A DNA stretch of 64,000 bases from Chitinophaga ginsengisegetis (GTDB lineage: Bacteria; Bacteroidota; Bacteroidia; Chitinophagales; Chitinophagaceae): assembly GCF_900168065.1 (NCBI RefSeq), contig NZ_FUZZ01000002.1, positions 868,001 through 932,000 on the forward strand. Direction: 5' to 3'. The translations under genes and the position numbers were made by a program. The notes below the pieces were generated by a model that was not told the DNA's origin, searched no databases, and saw nothing but the letters and a program-made list of their open reading frames with translations. Positions within the stretch are counted from its first letter, which is position 1. Each line of letters starts with the position of its first letter. Shown piece by piece: positions 42,886-50,099 of this stretch.

Positions 42886-42935
42886 CCTACTCTATTACCT
42901 GGTTTTCGGCGATGCCCAGTTGTTATTCAGTTAAC
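42886..42935 (-). promoter_or_regulatory. Structured leader element A (before peptide 1)
   Basis: Reading on the minus strand: hairpin GTTA/TAAC (42922-42935), then CTGG-GCATCGCCGAAAA-CCAG (4-bp stem, 42899-42919), then AGAGTAGG (42886-42893), then 25 nt to the ATG. The layout is repeated before peptides 2-4. The word CGTTCATTTTATTCA (plus strand, 42971-42985) further upstream is also shared with unit B. Confidence 0.65.
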
Positions 42936-43050
42936 ACGTCTAAATTAAAAGCTATCATTCAATATCCGGTCGTTCATTTTATTCATTCCAATCGAATGAG
43001 TTTAACCTGTTCATTCAGCCACCATAGCTGAATCAGGCGGATACCGGCAA

Positions 43051-43085
43051 TAAAAAAAGAGGCTGTTCTGATATTGAACAGCCTC
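43051..43085 (-). terminator. Terminator of small peptide gene 2
   Basis: GAGGCTGTTC (43059-43068) and GAACAGCCTC (43076-43085) pair perfectly over 7 nt. The minus strand continues with seven T. Confidence 0.9.
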
Positions 43086-43154
43086 CCGGATGATGTGCGT
43101 AAGGGAAATAGTATCATTAAAGACGGAATAATCCCTTACCGAAAGGAGTCCTGA

Positions 43155-43223
43155 TTACAGGCCACCCAGCAGAGATTTCAGCAGTGCAACCAACGTTGCC
43201 AGCAGTTGAGTCAGTAAATCCAT
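43155..43223 (-). CDS. Small hydrophobic peptide 2 (22 residues)
   Basis: The peptide begins MDLLTQLLATLVALLK and ends SLLGGL. It is the closest relative of peptide 1, with one acidic residue at 2 and one Lys at 16. A helical projection places Asp2, Thr5, Gln6, Thr9 and Lys16 mostly to one side, giving a weakly amphipathic helix. It is a complete unit: leader B upstream, terminator at 43051-43085 downstream. No classical Shine-Dalgarno is seen, as usual in Bacteroidota. Confidence 0.72.
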   Translation of the reverse strand: MDLLTQLLATLVALLKSLLGGL

Positions 43224-43248
43224 AAGATAGTTTTTACTACGGGTGACA

Positions 43249-43303
43249 CCTACTCTTTTTATTTGGTTTTCGGCAATCCCAGGTACACTTATTTTTTAAG
43301 TGT
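43249..43303 (-). promoter_or_regulatory. Structured leader element B (before peptide 2)
   Basis: On the minus strand: hairpin ACACTTA/TAAGTGT (43285-43303), then TGG-GATTGCCGAAAA-CCA (43264-43282), then AGAGTAGG (43249-43256) and 25 nt to the ATG. The block CGTTCATTTTATTCA (plus strand, 43339-43353) lies 36 bp further upstream and is identical to that of unit A. Confidence 0.65.
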
Positions 43304-43408
43304 CCGCCGAAATTAACGGCTATTCACAGAAATCCGTTCGTTCATTTTATTCAGTTCGGCATCCTGATATAATACTGTTCAATAAGCCATCATGGCCCGT
43401 TTATATTA

Positions 43409-43448
43409 AATGAAAAAGCCCCGGTAAATAATACCAGGGCTTTTTCAT
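43409..43448. terminator. Terminator downstream of small peptide gene 3
   Basis: GAAAAAGCCCCGGTA and TACCAGGGCTTTTTC pair with one mismatch. Flanking A and T tracts make it bidirectional. The 150 bp between it and peptide 3 hold a short hairpin (GTTAG/CTAAC, 43577-43592) and no convincing gene. Confidence 0.8.
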
Positions 43449-43599
43449 TCAGAAGTTGTTTAATCAGCTCAATATTGAAGCATGATCAGGGAATTACCGG
43501 CAGCAGGTGTTCTACTTTCATTATCAGCACCTCAAAAATGCAGGTACTTTCATGTTTTACGAACCTCAGCCGGGGTTAGTGTTAAACTAACAATACAGG

Positions 43600-43674
43600 T
43601 TAAATGCCGCTAATTGCAGACTCCAGCAGCGCCAGAAATCCCGTCAGGAATGTGTTCAAAGCATCAGGGATCAT
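43600..43674 (-). CDS. Small hydrophobic peptide 3 (24 residues)
   Basis: The peptide begins MIPDALNTFLTGFLALLE and ends SAISGI. It is more divergent than peptides 1 and 2 and carries Asp4 and Glu18 but no Lys, so it is acidic. It keeps the size, the hydrophobic core and the conserved leader C. Peptide gene 4 ends 90 bp upstream in the same direction. The function is unknown. Confidence 0.6.
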   Translation of the reverse strand: MIPDALNTFLTGFLALLESAISGI

Positions 43675-43696
43675 AAGGTGTTGTTTTCATTTGGGG

Positions 43697-43753
43697 TCTA
43701 CTCTTACTTACTGATGGTTTCGGCAATTCCCATTAGTATCCTTGTACAACAAG
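43697..43753 (-). promoter_or_regulatory. Structured leader element C (before peptide 3)
   Basis: On the minus strand: hairpin CTTG/CAAG (43741-43753), then ATGG-GAATTGCCGAAA-CCAT (43714-43733), then AGAGTAGA (43697-43704) and 22 nt to the ATG. The stem ends A-T here where leader A has C-G, a compensatory change. Confidence 0.62.
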
Positions 43754-43763
43754 GGTGAAAAAA

Positions 43764-43826
43764 TTACAGTGCGCCAGCAACGGTGCTCAGGAATTTAAGC
43801 ACTGCCAGGAGAATAGAGTTTACCAT
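43764..43826 (-). CDS. Small hydrophobic peptide 4 (20 residues)
   Basis: The peptide begins MVNSILLAVLKFL and ends STVAGAL. It has one Lys at 11 and no acidic residue. It is the first of the four in transcription order and lies behind leader D. Its size, composition and leader place it with the other three, although sequence identity is low. Confidence 0.6.
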   Translation of the reverse strand: MVNSILLAVLKFLSTVAGAL

Positions 43827-43852
43827 ATCTGGAGTATTTATGGATGTAAATG

Positions 43853-43904
43853 CCTACTCTGTTCCGGGTTTTCAGCATCCCCCTGTCTGCACCTTCACAG
43901 ACAG
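43853..43904 (-). promoter_or_regulatory. Structured leader element D (before peptide 4)
   Basis: On the minus strand: hairpin CTGTCTG/CAGACAG (7 bp, 43883-43904), then GGG-GGATGCTGAAAA-CCC (about 43866-43883), then AGAGTAGG (43853-43860) and 26 nt to the ATG. The inner stem is G-C where the others have T-A. The upstream word GTTCATTTCATTCA (plus strand, 43968-43981) differs by one base from units A and B. Confidence 0.62.
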
Positions 43905-44015
43905 TTACTAAAGTAAATAGTTCCGGTATAAAATCCTCCGTTCAATTAATTCATTTCTGTGTCCGCTGTTCATTTCATTCAGCGCCCATAAATAAAATGA
44001 TAGGATTCCTTATAA

Positions 44016-44051
44016 CAGCAACGGCGGCAATGATTATTGCCGCCGTTGCTG
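44016..44051 (-). terminator. Strong hairpin after the barrel protein gene
   Basis: CAGCAACGGCGGCAA (44016-44030) and TTGCCGCCGTTGCTG (44037-44051) form a perfect 15-bp stem over 6 nt. The following T-run is poor, so it may be a 3'-end stabiliser as much as a terminator. Confidence 0.7.
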
Positions 44052-44074
44052 ATGAGTTTGTATTATATAATAAA

Positions 44075-44689
44075 TTATTTTCCTGTTTCTTCCTTGTAAA
44101 TCTGTTTAGCCTTTGCTGAAGGCAGGTAAATCTGAAAACCTATACCCAGACTAAGCCGGTTAGCAGTGGTTGAATTACCTCCACCTACAGTAAGGTCATA
44201 CTTAAACAATCCTTCCAAACCAATATTGGGAGTGATAAAATAGGAAATACCCGGGCCTATACCAACATTAAAACCATTGGTAGAAGCACCGCTCGCAGGG
44301 TTTGTACCGGCAAATCCGGCATTTGCCTCCACGAAGAACCGCGTTCTCTTGGAAAATTCCAGTTTCCTGACATTTTTATCTTCCACAAAATAACGGGCAA
44401 AAGCGCCAACACCATAGTTAGTATTGGAAGCCCTTGTATCAGTTGTCTTATTTTTTGTGGTATTTGCGCCAAAATCAACATAACCACCAATAGCCAGACC
44501 GTCCTTGATAAACCAACCTATCTTTGGTGAAAGATTAAAATTAAAAGCGGTACTCTCCTTTTGAAAAGTAACATTAATATTGGTCAGATCGGCGCCTACC
44601 ATAATATTTCCTTTCTGAATTTGGGCGTTAGCAGCAGAACCAAACAATACAGCCGCAAGTGCAAGGGTCAAGAGACGAATTCTTTTCAT
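44075..44689 (-). CDS. Outer-membrane beta-barrel protein
   Basis: This 204-residue protein has a clear signal peptide (RIRLLTLALAAVLFGSAANAQ). Alternating strands rich in Gly and aromatics follow: VGADLTNINVTFQKE, GWFIKDGLAIGGYVDFGAN, YGVGAFARYFVE and a late SLGIGFQIYLP. It fits the Bacteroidota OMP_b-brl type of small eight-stranded barrels. It has a strong hairpin at the end and a long upstream region of 386 bp. It is just upstream, in transcription direction, of the four peptide genes; a functional link is not shown. Confidence 0.85.
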   Translation of the reverse strand: MKRIRLLTLALAAVLFGSAANAQIQKGNIMVGADLTNINVTFQKESTAFNFNLSPKIGWFIKDGLAIGGYVDFGANTTKNKTTDTRASNTNYGVGAFARYFVEDKNVRKLEFSKRTRFFVEANAGFAGTNPASGASTNGFNVGIGPGISYFITPNIGLEGLFKYDLTVGGGNSTTANRLSLGIGFQIYLPSAKAKQIYKEETGK

Positions 44690-45075
44690 AGTCTGATTTT
44701 TAGTTTTAACAATTTTACCTGTTGAATGAATAAGAAATTAGCGGGCAAACGCTTTCCGTTTGCAACTATAGCTGTTGATATCAGCCGTAAGAAAATAAAA
44801 AGGCAGGGGATAATGGGGAAGTAGTCTTACATCGTCAAAACAAACAACATCACAGTTAACAATACTATTATAGCACAAAACTACTGAAAATGAATCTAAT
44901 AAGTATTCATCTTTCTAAAAAAATCTAAAAAAAACAATATCGGATCCCTTCATACATTCTTTCAACATGAATACTTATCCTTATTTATTATTACTATAAC
45001 ATTTAGAACTTAAATGTTGTTGCATAAAAACAGGAATCATCGGAAAAGAAAAGAGAGATCATCAGCTGCAACCAG
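44690..45075. other. Non-coding region upstream of the barrel gene
   Basis: It holds the inverted repeat GCAAACG-ctttc-CGTTTGC (44745-44763), which could be an operator. It also holds a 12-bp perfect inverted repeat ATAAGTATTCAT / ATGAATACTTAT (44899-44910 and 44967-44978). No reading frame is convincing. Confidence 0.5.
44876..44883 (-). promoter_or_regulatory. Possible promoter for the barrel gene
   Basis: TAGTTTTG on the minus strand fits TAnnTTTG but lies 187 bp before the start codon and has no -33 match. Confidence 0.3.
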
Positions 45076-45852
45076 TCAGGACCGGCCTTCCAGCAGATCG
45101 GCATGTGTGCAGAAAATTCCCTGTTGTTGTAAGAAACTAAGGAATCCATCCATTTTCTGCTGCATTCTCTTCCCCGACACACGTTTAATATAACCGGGTA
45201 ATGCATATGCGTTGATATCACTCAACTCCCAGGGATGGAAGTAAAAAGAGAGATAGGAGTCCTTCTTCAGGATCCTTTTACTGAAGTGGCGGGTTATCCA
45301 CAGGGGCATGTTTTTTACGCTCAGCCAGAACAGGGGATACCTGAGAAAGGGCGACACAGAAGAAGGTATGATCCAGGTGTCCTGTTCTTTGAACACGGTT
45401 CTTGGCAGGTGCCGGTTGTTATATCTTCCCGGCAGCCATGTGGGGTTCACAGAGGCGTCGTACAGGTAGCCGGCGGCTTTCAGCGCCTGCATATTTACTT
45501 TACGGAGACGCGGCATACGGAATCCCTGTACCGGCTGGCCGCTGATTTCCTGCAGGGCCAGGCGGGAACCTTCCAGATCGGCCTCTGTAAAGGAGCTATG
45601 ATAATAAGCATGAGAAGCTATTTCATGCTTTGCCGCCATTTGCCTGATCAACTCCGGATAGTGTTGCGCCCAGTAAGCGGTAACGAAAAAAGTGGCGCGT
45701 ACGTTATACTTATCAAATAAAGCCAGCGTAGCCCGCAACCCACTCCTGGAAACTTCCAGTTTTTCCTGCAGGGTTACCTGCTGGCCGAATTCTTCGGGGA
45801 TATCAAATTCTTCCACGTCTACACTGATCAGTATCCTGTTTCTCTGTTCCAT
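45076..45852 (-). CDS. Polysaccharide deacetylase family protein
   Basis: This 258-residue protein has a NodB-like fold. The first metal Asp is in ISVDVEEFDIPEEFG, the His motif is HEIASHAYYHSS, and FRMPRLRKVNMQAL matches the third motif. The last part, FYFHPWELSD, matches the DUF3473-type ending. Such enzymes remove acetyl groups from cell-surface sugars. No signal peptide is seen, so a cytoplasmic substrate is likely. It follows the glycosyltransferase by 6 bp in one operon. Confidence 0.85.
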   Translation of the reverse strand: MEQRNRILISVDVEEFDIPEEFGQQVTLQEKLEVSRSGLRATLALFDKYNVRATFFVTAYWAQHYPELIRQMAAKHEIASHAYYHSSFTEADLEGSRLALQEISGQPVQGFRMPRLRKVNMQALKAAGYLYDASVNPTWLPGRYNNRHLPRTVFKEQDTWIIPSSVSPFLRYPLFWLSVKNMPLWITRHFSKRILKKDSYLSFYFHPWELSDINAYALPGYIKRVSGKRMQQKMDGFLSFLQQQGIFCTHADLLEGRS

Positions 45853-45858
45853 AAAAAT

Positions 45859-46641
45859 TTAAGCAGCGGATGAGCTGAAAATGATCCTGCAATAATTCAG
45901 CATTTCCTTCATTAAAAGTTTTACCCTGAAAGATGAAAACTGAATGCCCGGGCGGCAAGATACTGCGACTGCACCAATTTTGAGATGGGGACGTTTGCCT
46001 GCATGGTATAAAAACTCGCTGTCGTACAGGAAGCCATCGATGCGGGTATTGAGCAGGATATTCTTTCCATAGGCATTAAAGCCTTTTAAACCGGCCTGTG
46101 CGTCTTCTACTTTAAGGTCCAGCACCACCCGGTTCAACAGGCGGCTGATGCGGGTAATCACACGGCGTTTGCGGGGTAACTCACGAAGATAGGCTTCGCC
46201 CCTTTCCCCTGCTACCACATCCAGGCCCTGCAGGAGACGGTCGTATGTTTCTTTAACAGCTGATACGCCAAAGGGGAAATCCAGGTCGGTATACACCTGG
46301 AAAGCATGTTGGGAGCGCTTTACTCCTTCTCTCACCGCATATCCTTTACCACGGTTACGGGAATAGCTGATGATAATGATATCCGGAATAGCTGCCTCCA
46401 GCCAGCTGATATGCTGACGGGTAAAGTTCTTCACGGAGCCATCGTTGACCAGGATAAGCTGAACGGGCGCCGTCCCCATAAGGGCTGTTATTTCGTGGTA
46501 ATGCCTGATAAGTGATTCCACCCAGGGCCCGGATGGGTTCCAGCAGGGCAGAATCAAATCCAGACCGGGAGTTAATGTAACCATTTCTCCCGTTGTATGT
46601 ACCACAGTTGTAGGAGGTGCTTGTAATAACTCTAATGACAT
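45859..46641 (-). CDS. Glycosyltransferase family 2
   Basis: This 260-residue GT-A enzyme is of the dolichyl-phosphate-sugar synthase type. The nucleotide-sugar region is LDLILPCWNPSGPW, followed by ILVNDGSVKNF, SRNRGKGYAVREGVK and the DxD-like YTDLDFPFGV. It has no C-terminal membrane spans and probably loads a sugar onto a polyprenyl phosphate. It is the first gene of a two-gene operon with the deacetylase. Confidence 0.85.
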   Translation of the reverse strand: MSLELLQAPPTTVVHTTGEMVTLTPGLDLILPCWNPSGPWVESLIRHYHEITALMGTAPVQLILVNDGSVKNFTRQHISWLEAAIPDIIIISYSRNRGKGYAVREGVKRSQHAFQVYTDLDFPFGVSAVKETYDRLLQGLDVVAGERGEAYLRELPRKRRVITRISRLLNRVVLDLKVEDAQAGLKGFNAYGKNILLNTRIDGFLYDSEFLYHAGKRPHLKIGAVAVSCRPGIQFSSFRVKLLMKEMLNYCRIIFSSSAA

Positions 46642-46747
46642 AATTCAAAGGCTATCAGTAAATAATACCGGTTGAGATGGTTTTATGTGCTACTTATACC
46701 TATGACGTGGAAAGGGAATCCTCCCCCTATCACGGGAGGTAAATAAT

Positions 46748-46773
46748 AAAAAAAGGTCCTGTAAAACAGGACC
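46748..46773 (-). terminator. Terminator without an assigned gene
   Basis: GGTCCTGT (46755-46762) and ACAGGACC (46766-46773) pair; the minus strand continues with seven T. It lies 110 bp downstream of the fusA terminator, so it may be a backup or may end a small RNA. Confidence 0.7.
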
Positions 46774-46877
46774 CCTGGCAGTTAGCAAAAAGTAAATTGC
46801 AGTTGTAGGTTATTGCTATTGTAAAATATCGAATATTCTTTTCATGGCAATAGCATGTTCATGTCAGTTAGTGCCAT
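46774..46877. other. Spacer with an inverted repeat between two terminators
   Basis: TGCTATTG and CAATAGCA (near 46814-46821 and 46846-46853) can pair. There is no reading frame. With the terminator at 46748 it could be a short RNA, but no good promoter was found. The remaining 46642-46747 holds nothing I recognise. Confidence 0.35.
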
Positions 46878-46920
46878 AAAAAGCGGAAAGGTTGTTCCGC
46901 TTTGGCAGAACAACCTTTCC
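46877..46920 (-). terminator. Terminator after fusA
   Basis: GGAAAGGTTGTTC (46885-46897) and GAACAACCTTTCC (46908-46920) form a perfect 13-bp stem, followed on the minus strand by GCTTTTTATGG. Confidence 0.85.
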
Positions 46921-46941
46921 GGTATAATTAAGAAGCTATGA

Positions 46942-49086
46942 TTAAGCGTTTACTTTGCCTTTCACTTTAGCTACCACTTCTTCAGCTACGTTGTTCGGAG
47001 CCGGAGCGTAGTGGGAGAATTCCATGATAGAGCTTGCGCGGCCGGAAGACAGGGAACGCAGCTGGGTTACGTAACCGAACATTTCGCTCAGCGGAACTTT
47101 TGCTTTGATTACCTGAACACCGTTTTTGGAGTCCATACCTTCCAGCATACCACGACGACGGTTCAGGTCACCTGTAACATCACCCATGTATTGGTCCGGA
47201 GTAAGTACTTCCACTTTCATGATTGGCTCCAGCAATACTGGTTTAGCTTTGCGGGCAGCTTCACGGAAAGCTTGTTTGGCGCACAATTCAAATGACATCG
47301 CATCAGAATCCACCTGGTGGTAAGAACCGTCGAACAGACGAACTCTCAGGTTCACCAGCGGGAAGTTTGCGAGCACACCCTGGTTGAGGGACTGTTCGAA
47401 ACCTTTCTGTACTGCAGGGATGAATTCCTTAGGGATAGCACCACCAAAGATATCATTTACGAACTGGAAGGCTTTACCTTCATTTTCTTTCAGCCATTCT
47501 GCATCTGCAGGTCCGATTTCGATCTGGATATCCGCAAACTTACCACGACCACCGGTTTGTTTCTTGAATACCTCACGGTGTTCAACTTTGGTAGTCAGTG
47601 CTTCTTTGTAAGCAACTTGCGGCGCACCCTGGTTAACTTCTACCTTGAATTCGCGACGCATACGGTCAACGATGATTTCGAGGTGAAGCTCACCCATACC
47701 GGAGAGAATAGTCTGACCGGTTTCTTCGTCAGTTTTAGCTCTCAGGGTAGGATCTTCTTCTACCAGTTTAGAGATAGCCAGACCCATTTTATCAACGTCT
47801 GCCTGAGTTTTAGGCTCGATGGCGATGTGGATAACCGGTTCAGGGAAGGTCATTGATTCCAGGATAATCGGTGCTTTTTCGTCGCACAGGGTATCACCGG
47901 TTTTGATATCTTTAAAACCAACAGCAGCACCGATATCACCAGCTTCGATGAAATCGATCGGGTTCTGCTTGTTAGCGTGCATCTGCATGATACGGCTGAT
48001 ACGTTCGTTTCTGCCGGTACGGGTATTGAGTACATAAGAACCCGCATCCAGGTGACCGGAATAAACCCGGAAGAACGCCAGACGACCTACGAAAGGATCG
48101 GTTGCGATTTTGAATGCCAGTGCAGACAGCGGAGCTTTTGCATCTGGTTTACGTTCAACTTCTTCACCAGTGTCAGGATTGGTACCTTTTACTGCTTCAA
48201 CATCCAGTGGGGAAGGCAGGTAACGGCAAACCGCATCCAGCATCTTCTGCACACCTTTGTTTTTGAAAGAGGAACCGCACATCATCGGGATGATAGCGAT
48301 ATCGATAGTAGCCTTACGGATAGCTTCGTGGATTTCGTCTTCAGAAATTGAATTCGGATCTTCGAAGAATTTCTCCATCAGGGTGTCATCGTATTCAGCA
48401 ACTGCTTCTACGAGTTTAGCTCTCCACTCTTCAGCTTCAGCCTGCATATCTTCCGGAATAGGAATTTCCTGGTAGGTAGCACCTTTACCTTCTTCGTCCC
48501 AGATAATACCTTTCATGGTAATCAGATCTACCACACCTTTGAAGGTGTCTTCAGCTCCGATTGGCAAAGTTAAAGGTACAGGGTTAGCGCCCAGCATTTC
48601 TTTAACCTGTTTAACCACGTTCAGGAAGTCTGCGCCGGAACGGTCCATTTTATTAACGAAACCGATACGGGGTACGCGGTAGCGGTTAGCCTGGCGCCAA
48701 ACGGTTTCAGACTGAGGTTCAACACCGGATACAGCGCAGAACAATGCCACCAGACCATCCAGTACACGGAGGGAACGCTCTACCTCTACGGTAAAGTCCA
48801 CGTGGCCCGGGGTATCGATGATATTGAATTTATATTGTTTGGTATCAGGTAAGGCTTTACCTTGTAAGGTTGGAAAATTCCAGAAACAAGTGGTTGCCGC
48901 AGATGTGATGGTAATACCTCTTTCCTGCTCCTGTGCCATCCAGTCCATTGTAGCAGCACCCTCGTGCACTTCTCCAATTTTGTGGGATTTACCTGTATAA
49001 TACAGGATACGTTCTGTGGTAGTGGTTTTACCCGCATCGATGTGCGCCGCAATACCAAAGTTCCTTTGAAATTTTAAGTCTGCCAT
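46942..49086 (-). CDS. fusA: Elongation factor G
   Basis: This GTPase moves tRNA and mRNA through the ribosome. It has 714 residues. The P-loop is AHIDAGKT (14-21), the switch region has GITITSAATTCFW and the G3 motif DTPGHVDF; NKMDRSGADF is G4. Domain IV includes GGRGKFADIQIEIGP and PKEFIPAVQKGFEQSL. In most relatives it lies between rpsG and rpsJ; here it stands alone with its own promoter and terminator. Confidence 0.98.
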   Translation of the reverse strand: MADLKFQRNFGIAAHIDAGKTTTTERILYYTGKSHKIGEVHEGAATMDWMAQEQERGITITSAATTCFWNFPTLQGKALPDTKQYKFNIIDTPGHVDFTVEVERSLRVLDGLVALFCAVSGVEPQSETVWRQANRYRVPRIGFVNKMDRSGADFLNVVKQVKEMLGANPVPLTLPIGAEDTFKGVVDLITMKGIIWDEEGKGATYQEIPIPEDMQAEAEEWRAKLVEAVAEYDDTLMEKFFEDPNSISEDEIHEAIRKATIDIAIIPMMCGSSFKNKGVQKMLDAVCRYLPSPLDVEAVKGTNPDTGEEVERKPDAKAPLSALAFKIATDPFVGRLAFFRVYSGHLDAGSYVLNTRTGRNERISRIMQMHANKQNPIDFIEAGDIGAAVGFKDIKTGDTLCDEKAPIILESMTFPEPVIHIAIEPKTQADVDKMGLAISKLVEEDPTLRAKTDEETGQTILSGMGELHLEIIVDRMRREFKVEVNQGAPQVAYKEALTTKVEHREVFKKQTGGRGKFADIQIEIGPADAEWLKENEGKAFQFVNDIFGGAIPKEFIPAVQKGFEQSLNQGVLANFPLVNLRVRLFDGSYHQVDSDAMSFELCAKQAFREAARKAKPVLLEPIMKVEVLTPDQYMGDVTGDLNRRRGMLEGMDSKNGVQVIKAKVPLSEMFGYVTQLRSLSSGRASSIMEFSHYAPAPNNVAEEVVAKVKGKVNA

Positions 49087-49559
49087 AATATTAAAGTGAC
49101 TAAATAATGCAATTTGGGGGGCAAAGGTAACTTATTTTTGACAATAAATAAAATGACCTTCTTTTCCAAATTGTTATTTCTTTTTAACAAGCGCAGTCGT
49201 TATTCACATTAAATTTAATAACGATAAATAGTTCCGCGAAAACCAGTTTTTAGACGGTAGCGACCACTTGTTTATCAAATCCCACCAAAAAAGAAATCAA
49301 CGTTTTCCGGATGCCATAATTCTGTCATATTCGCAGTAAGTTATAAAAACCGGATATACCCTGAAGGAGAATGCTAAATAAAACAGCCCAAAAGTAAGAA
49401 TTGAAAGATCGGTTTTCCCCTAAATTGAAAAACAATATGAAGTAAAAATTACTCAACGCGCTTGTATAACAGGCTGATACCTTATTTACTATTGTACCCC
49501 TCCCTGTCCCGGCGCTGTAGCGGTTCCCGAACACTTATTTACTTATAACCATACATAAT
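49087..49559. other. Divergent intergenic region between fusA and the T9SS-like locus
   Basis: Apart from the fusA promoter on the left, I see no gene. The AT-rich middle and the last 60 bp before 49560 show no TAnnTTTG on the plus strand, so the promoter of the surface locus is not identified. Confidence 0.5.
49122..49152 (-). promoter_or_regulatory. Promoter of fusA
   Basis: On the minus strand TTTA (49149-49152), 19 nt and TACCTTTG (49122-49129), then CCCCCCAAATTG. It is nearly the same as the rpsJ and rpsL promoters. Confidence 0.65.
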
Positions 49560-50066
49560 ATGAGAACAATTGTACTCAGATGCACACATGCACTGTTGCT
49601 GCTGGTGTGTGCCTGCATTTCATCCTCCGGCCAGGTAGCGCTTAAACGACAGGTAGTTGCCAGTACAGGTGGTTCCGCCGTAATCCAGAACATCCAGTTC
49701 CAGTATACCGTGGGAGAACCCATTATTTTACCTATCACAGATGGCAGGGTGTTGCTCACACAGGGATTCCAGCAACCCGAAGATTTTACAAAGCTGACAC
49801 CCGGCGTAAACCCGGTAAAGAGCTACATACTGTTCCCCAATCCTGCTATTACCAATACCAGAATTGTATTTGACCTGCTGTCGAAAGTGAGTGTAACGCT
49901 CGAACTGATCAACCCCGCAGGCCAGGTAATACATCATCAGTTCCTGGAAATGGGTCCGGGTAAAAGCACACTGGTATTACCTGTGAACCATTTTGCCGCA
50001 GGTATTTACACCGTTATGCTGAATGTAAGCGGGAATGTATTCTTTGAGAAACTCATTGTGCAATAA
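49560..50066 (+). CDS. Small secreted protein with a type IX sorting domain
   Basis: This 168-residue protein has a signal peptide (LRCTHALLLLVCACISSSGQ) and a short central part with QVVASTGG and FQYTVGEPI. The last 80 residues form a type A C-terminal sorting domain: LFPNPAITNTRIVF, then LELINPAGQVI and a final GIYTVMLN ... EKLIVQ. It is therefore expected to be secreted through the type IX system. The central region is too small for a known enzyme. It starts a plus-strand cluster with the PorV-like gene 33 bp downstream. Confidence 0.82.
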   Translation: MRTIVLRCTHALLLLVCACISSSGQVALKRQVVASTGGSAVIQNIQFQYTVGEPIILPITDGRVLLTQGFQQPEDFTKLTPGVNPVKSYILFPNPAITNTRIVFDLLSKVSVTLELINPAGQVIHHQFLEMGPGKSTLVLPVNHFAAGIYTVMLNVSGNVFFEKLIVQ

Positions 50067-50099
50067 CACTACACAATCACCCTTTAACCAGATGACATC

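Noticed and set aside
43450..43600. Possible further tiny frames between peptide 3 and its terminator (for example a 9-codon frame MKVPAFLRC)
   Set aside because: They are not hydrophobic helices, lack the conserved leader and overlap each other in different frames.
42886..43904. Assignment of the peptide leaders to a known riboswitch class (fluoride, c-di-GMP, preQ1, ZTP were considered)
   Set aside because: Short words such as GTAGG or CCGAAAA occur, but the core consensus and stem order of none of these classes can be laid out on the four copies.
43850..44119. An 89-codon plus-strand frame across the region upstream of peptide 4
   Set aside because: It crosses leader D and the strong hairpin of the barrel gene, has no promoter and no family resemblance.
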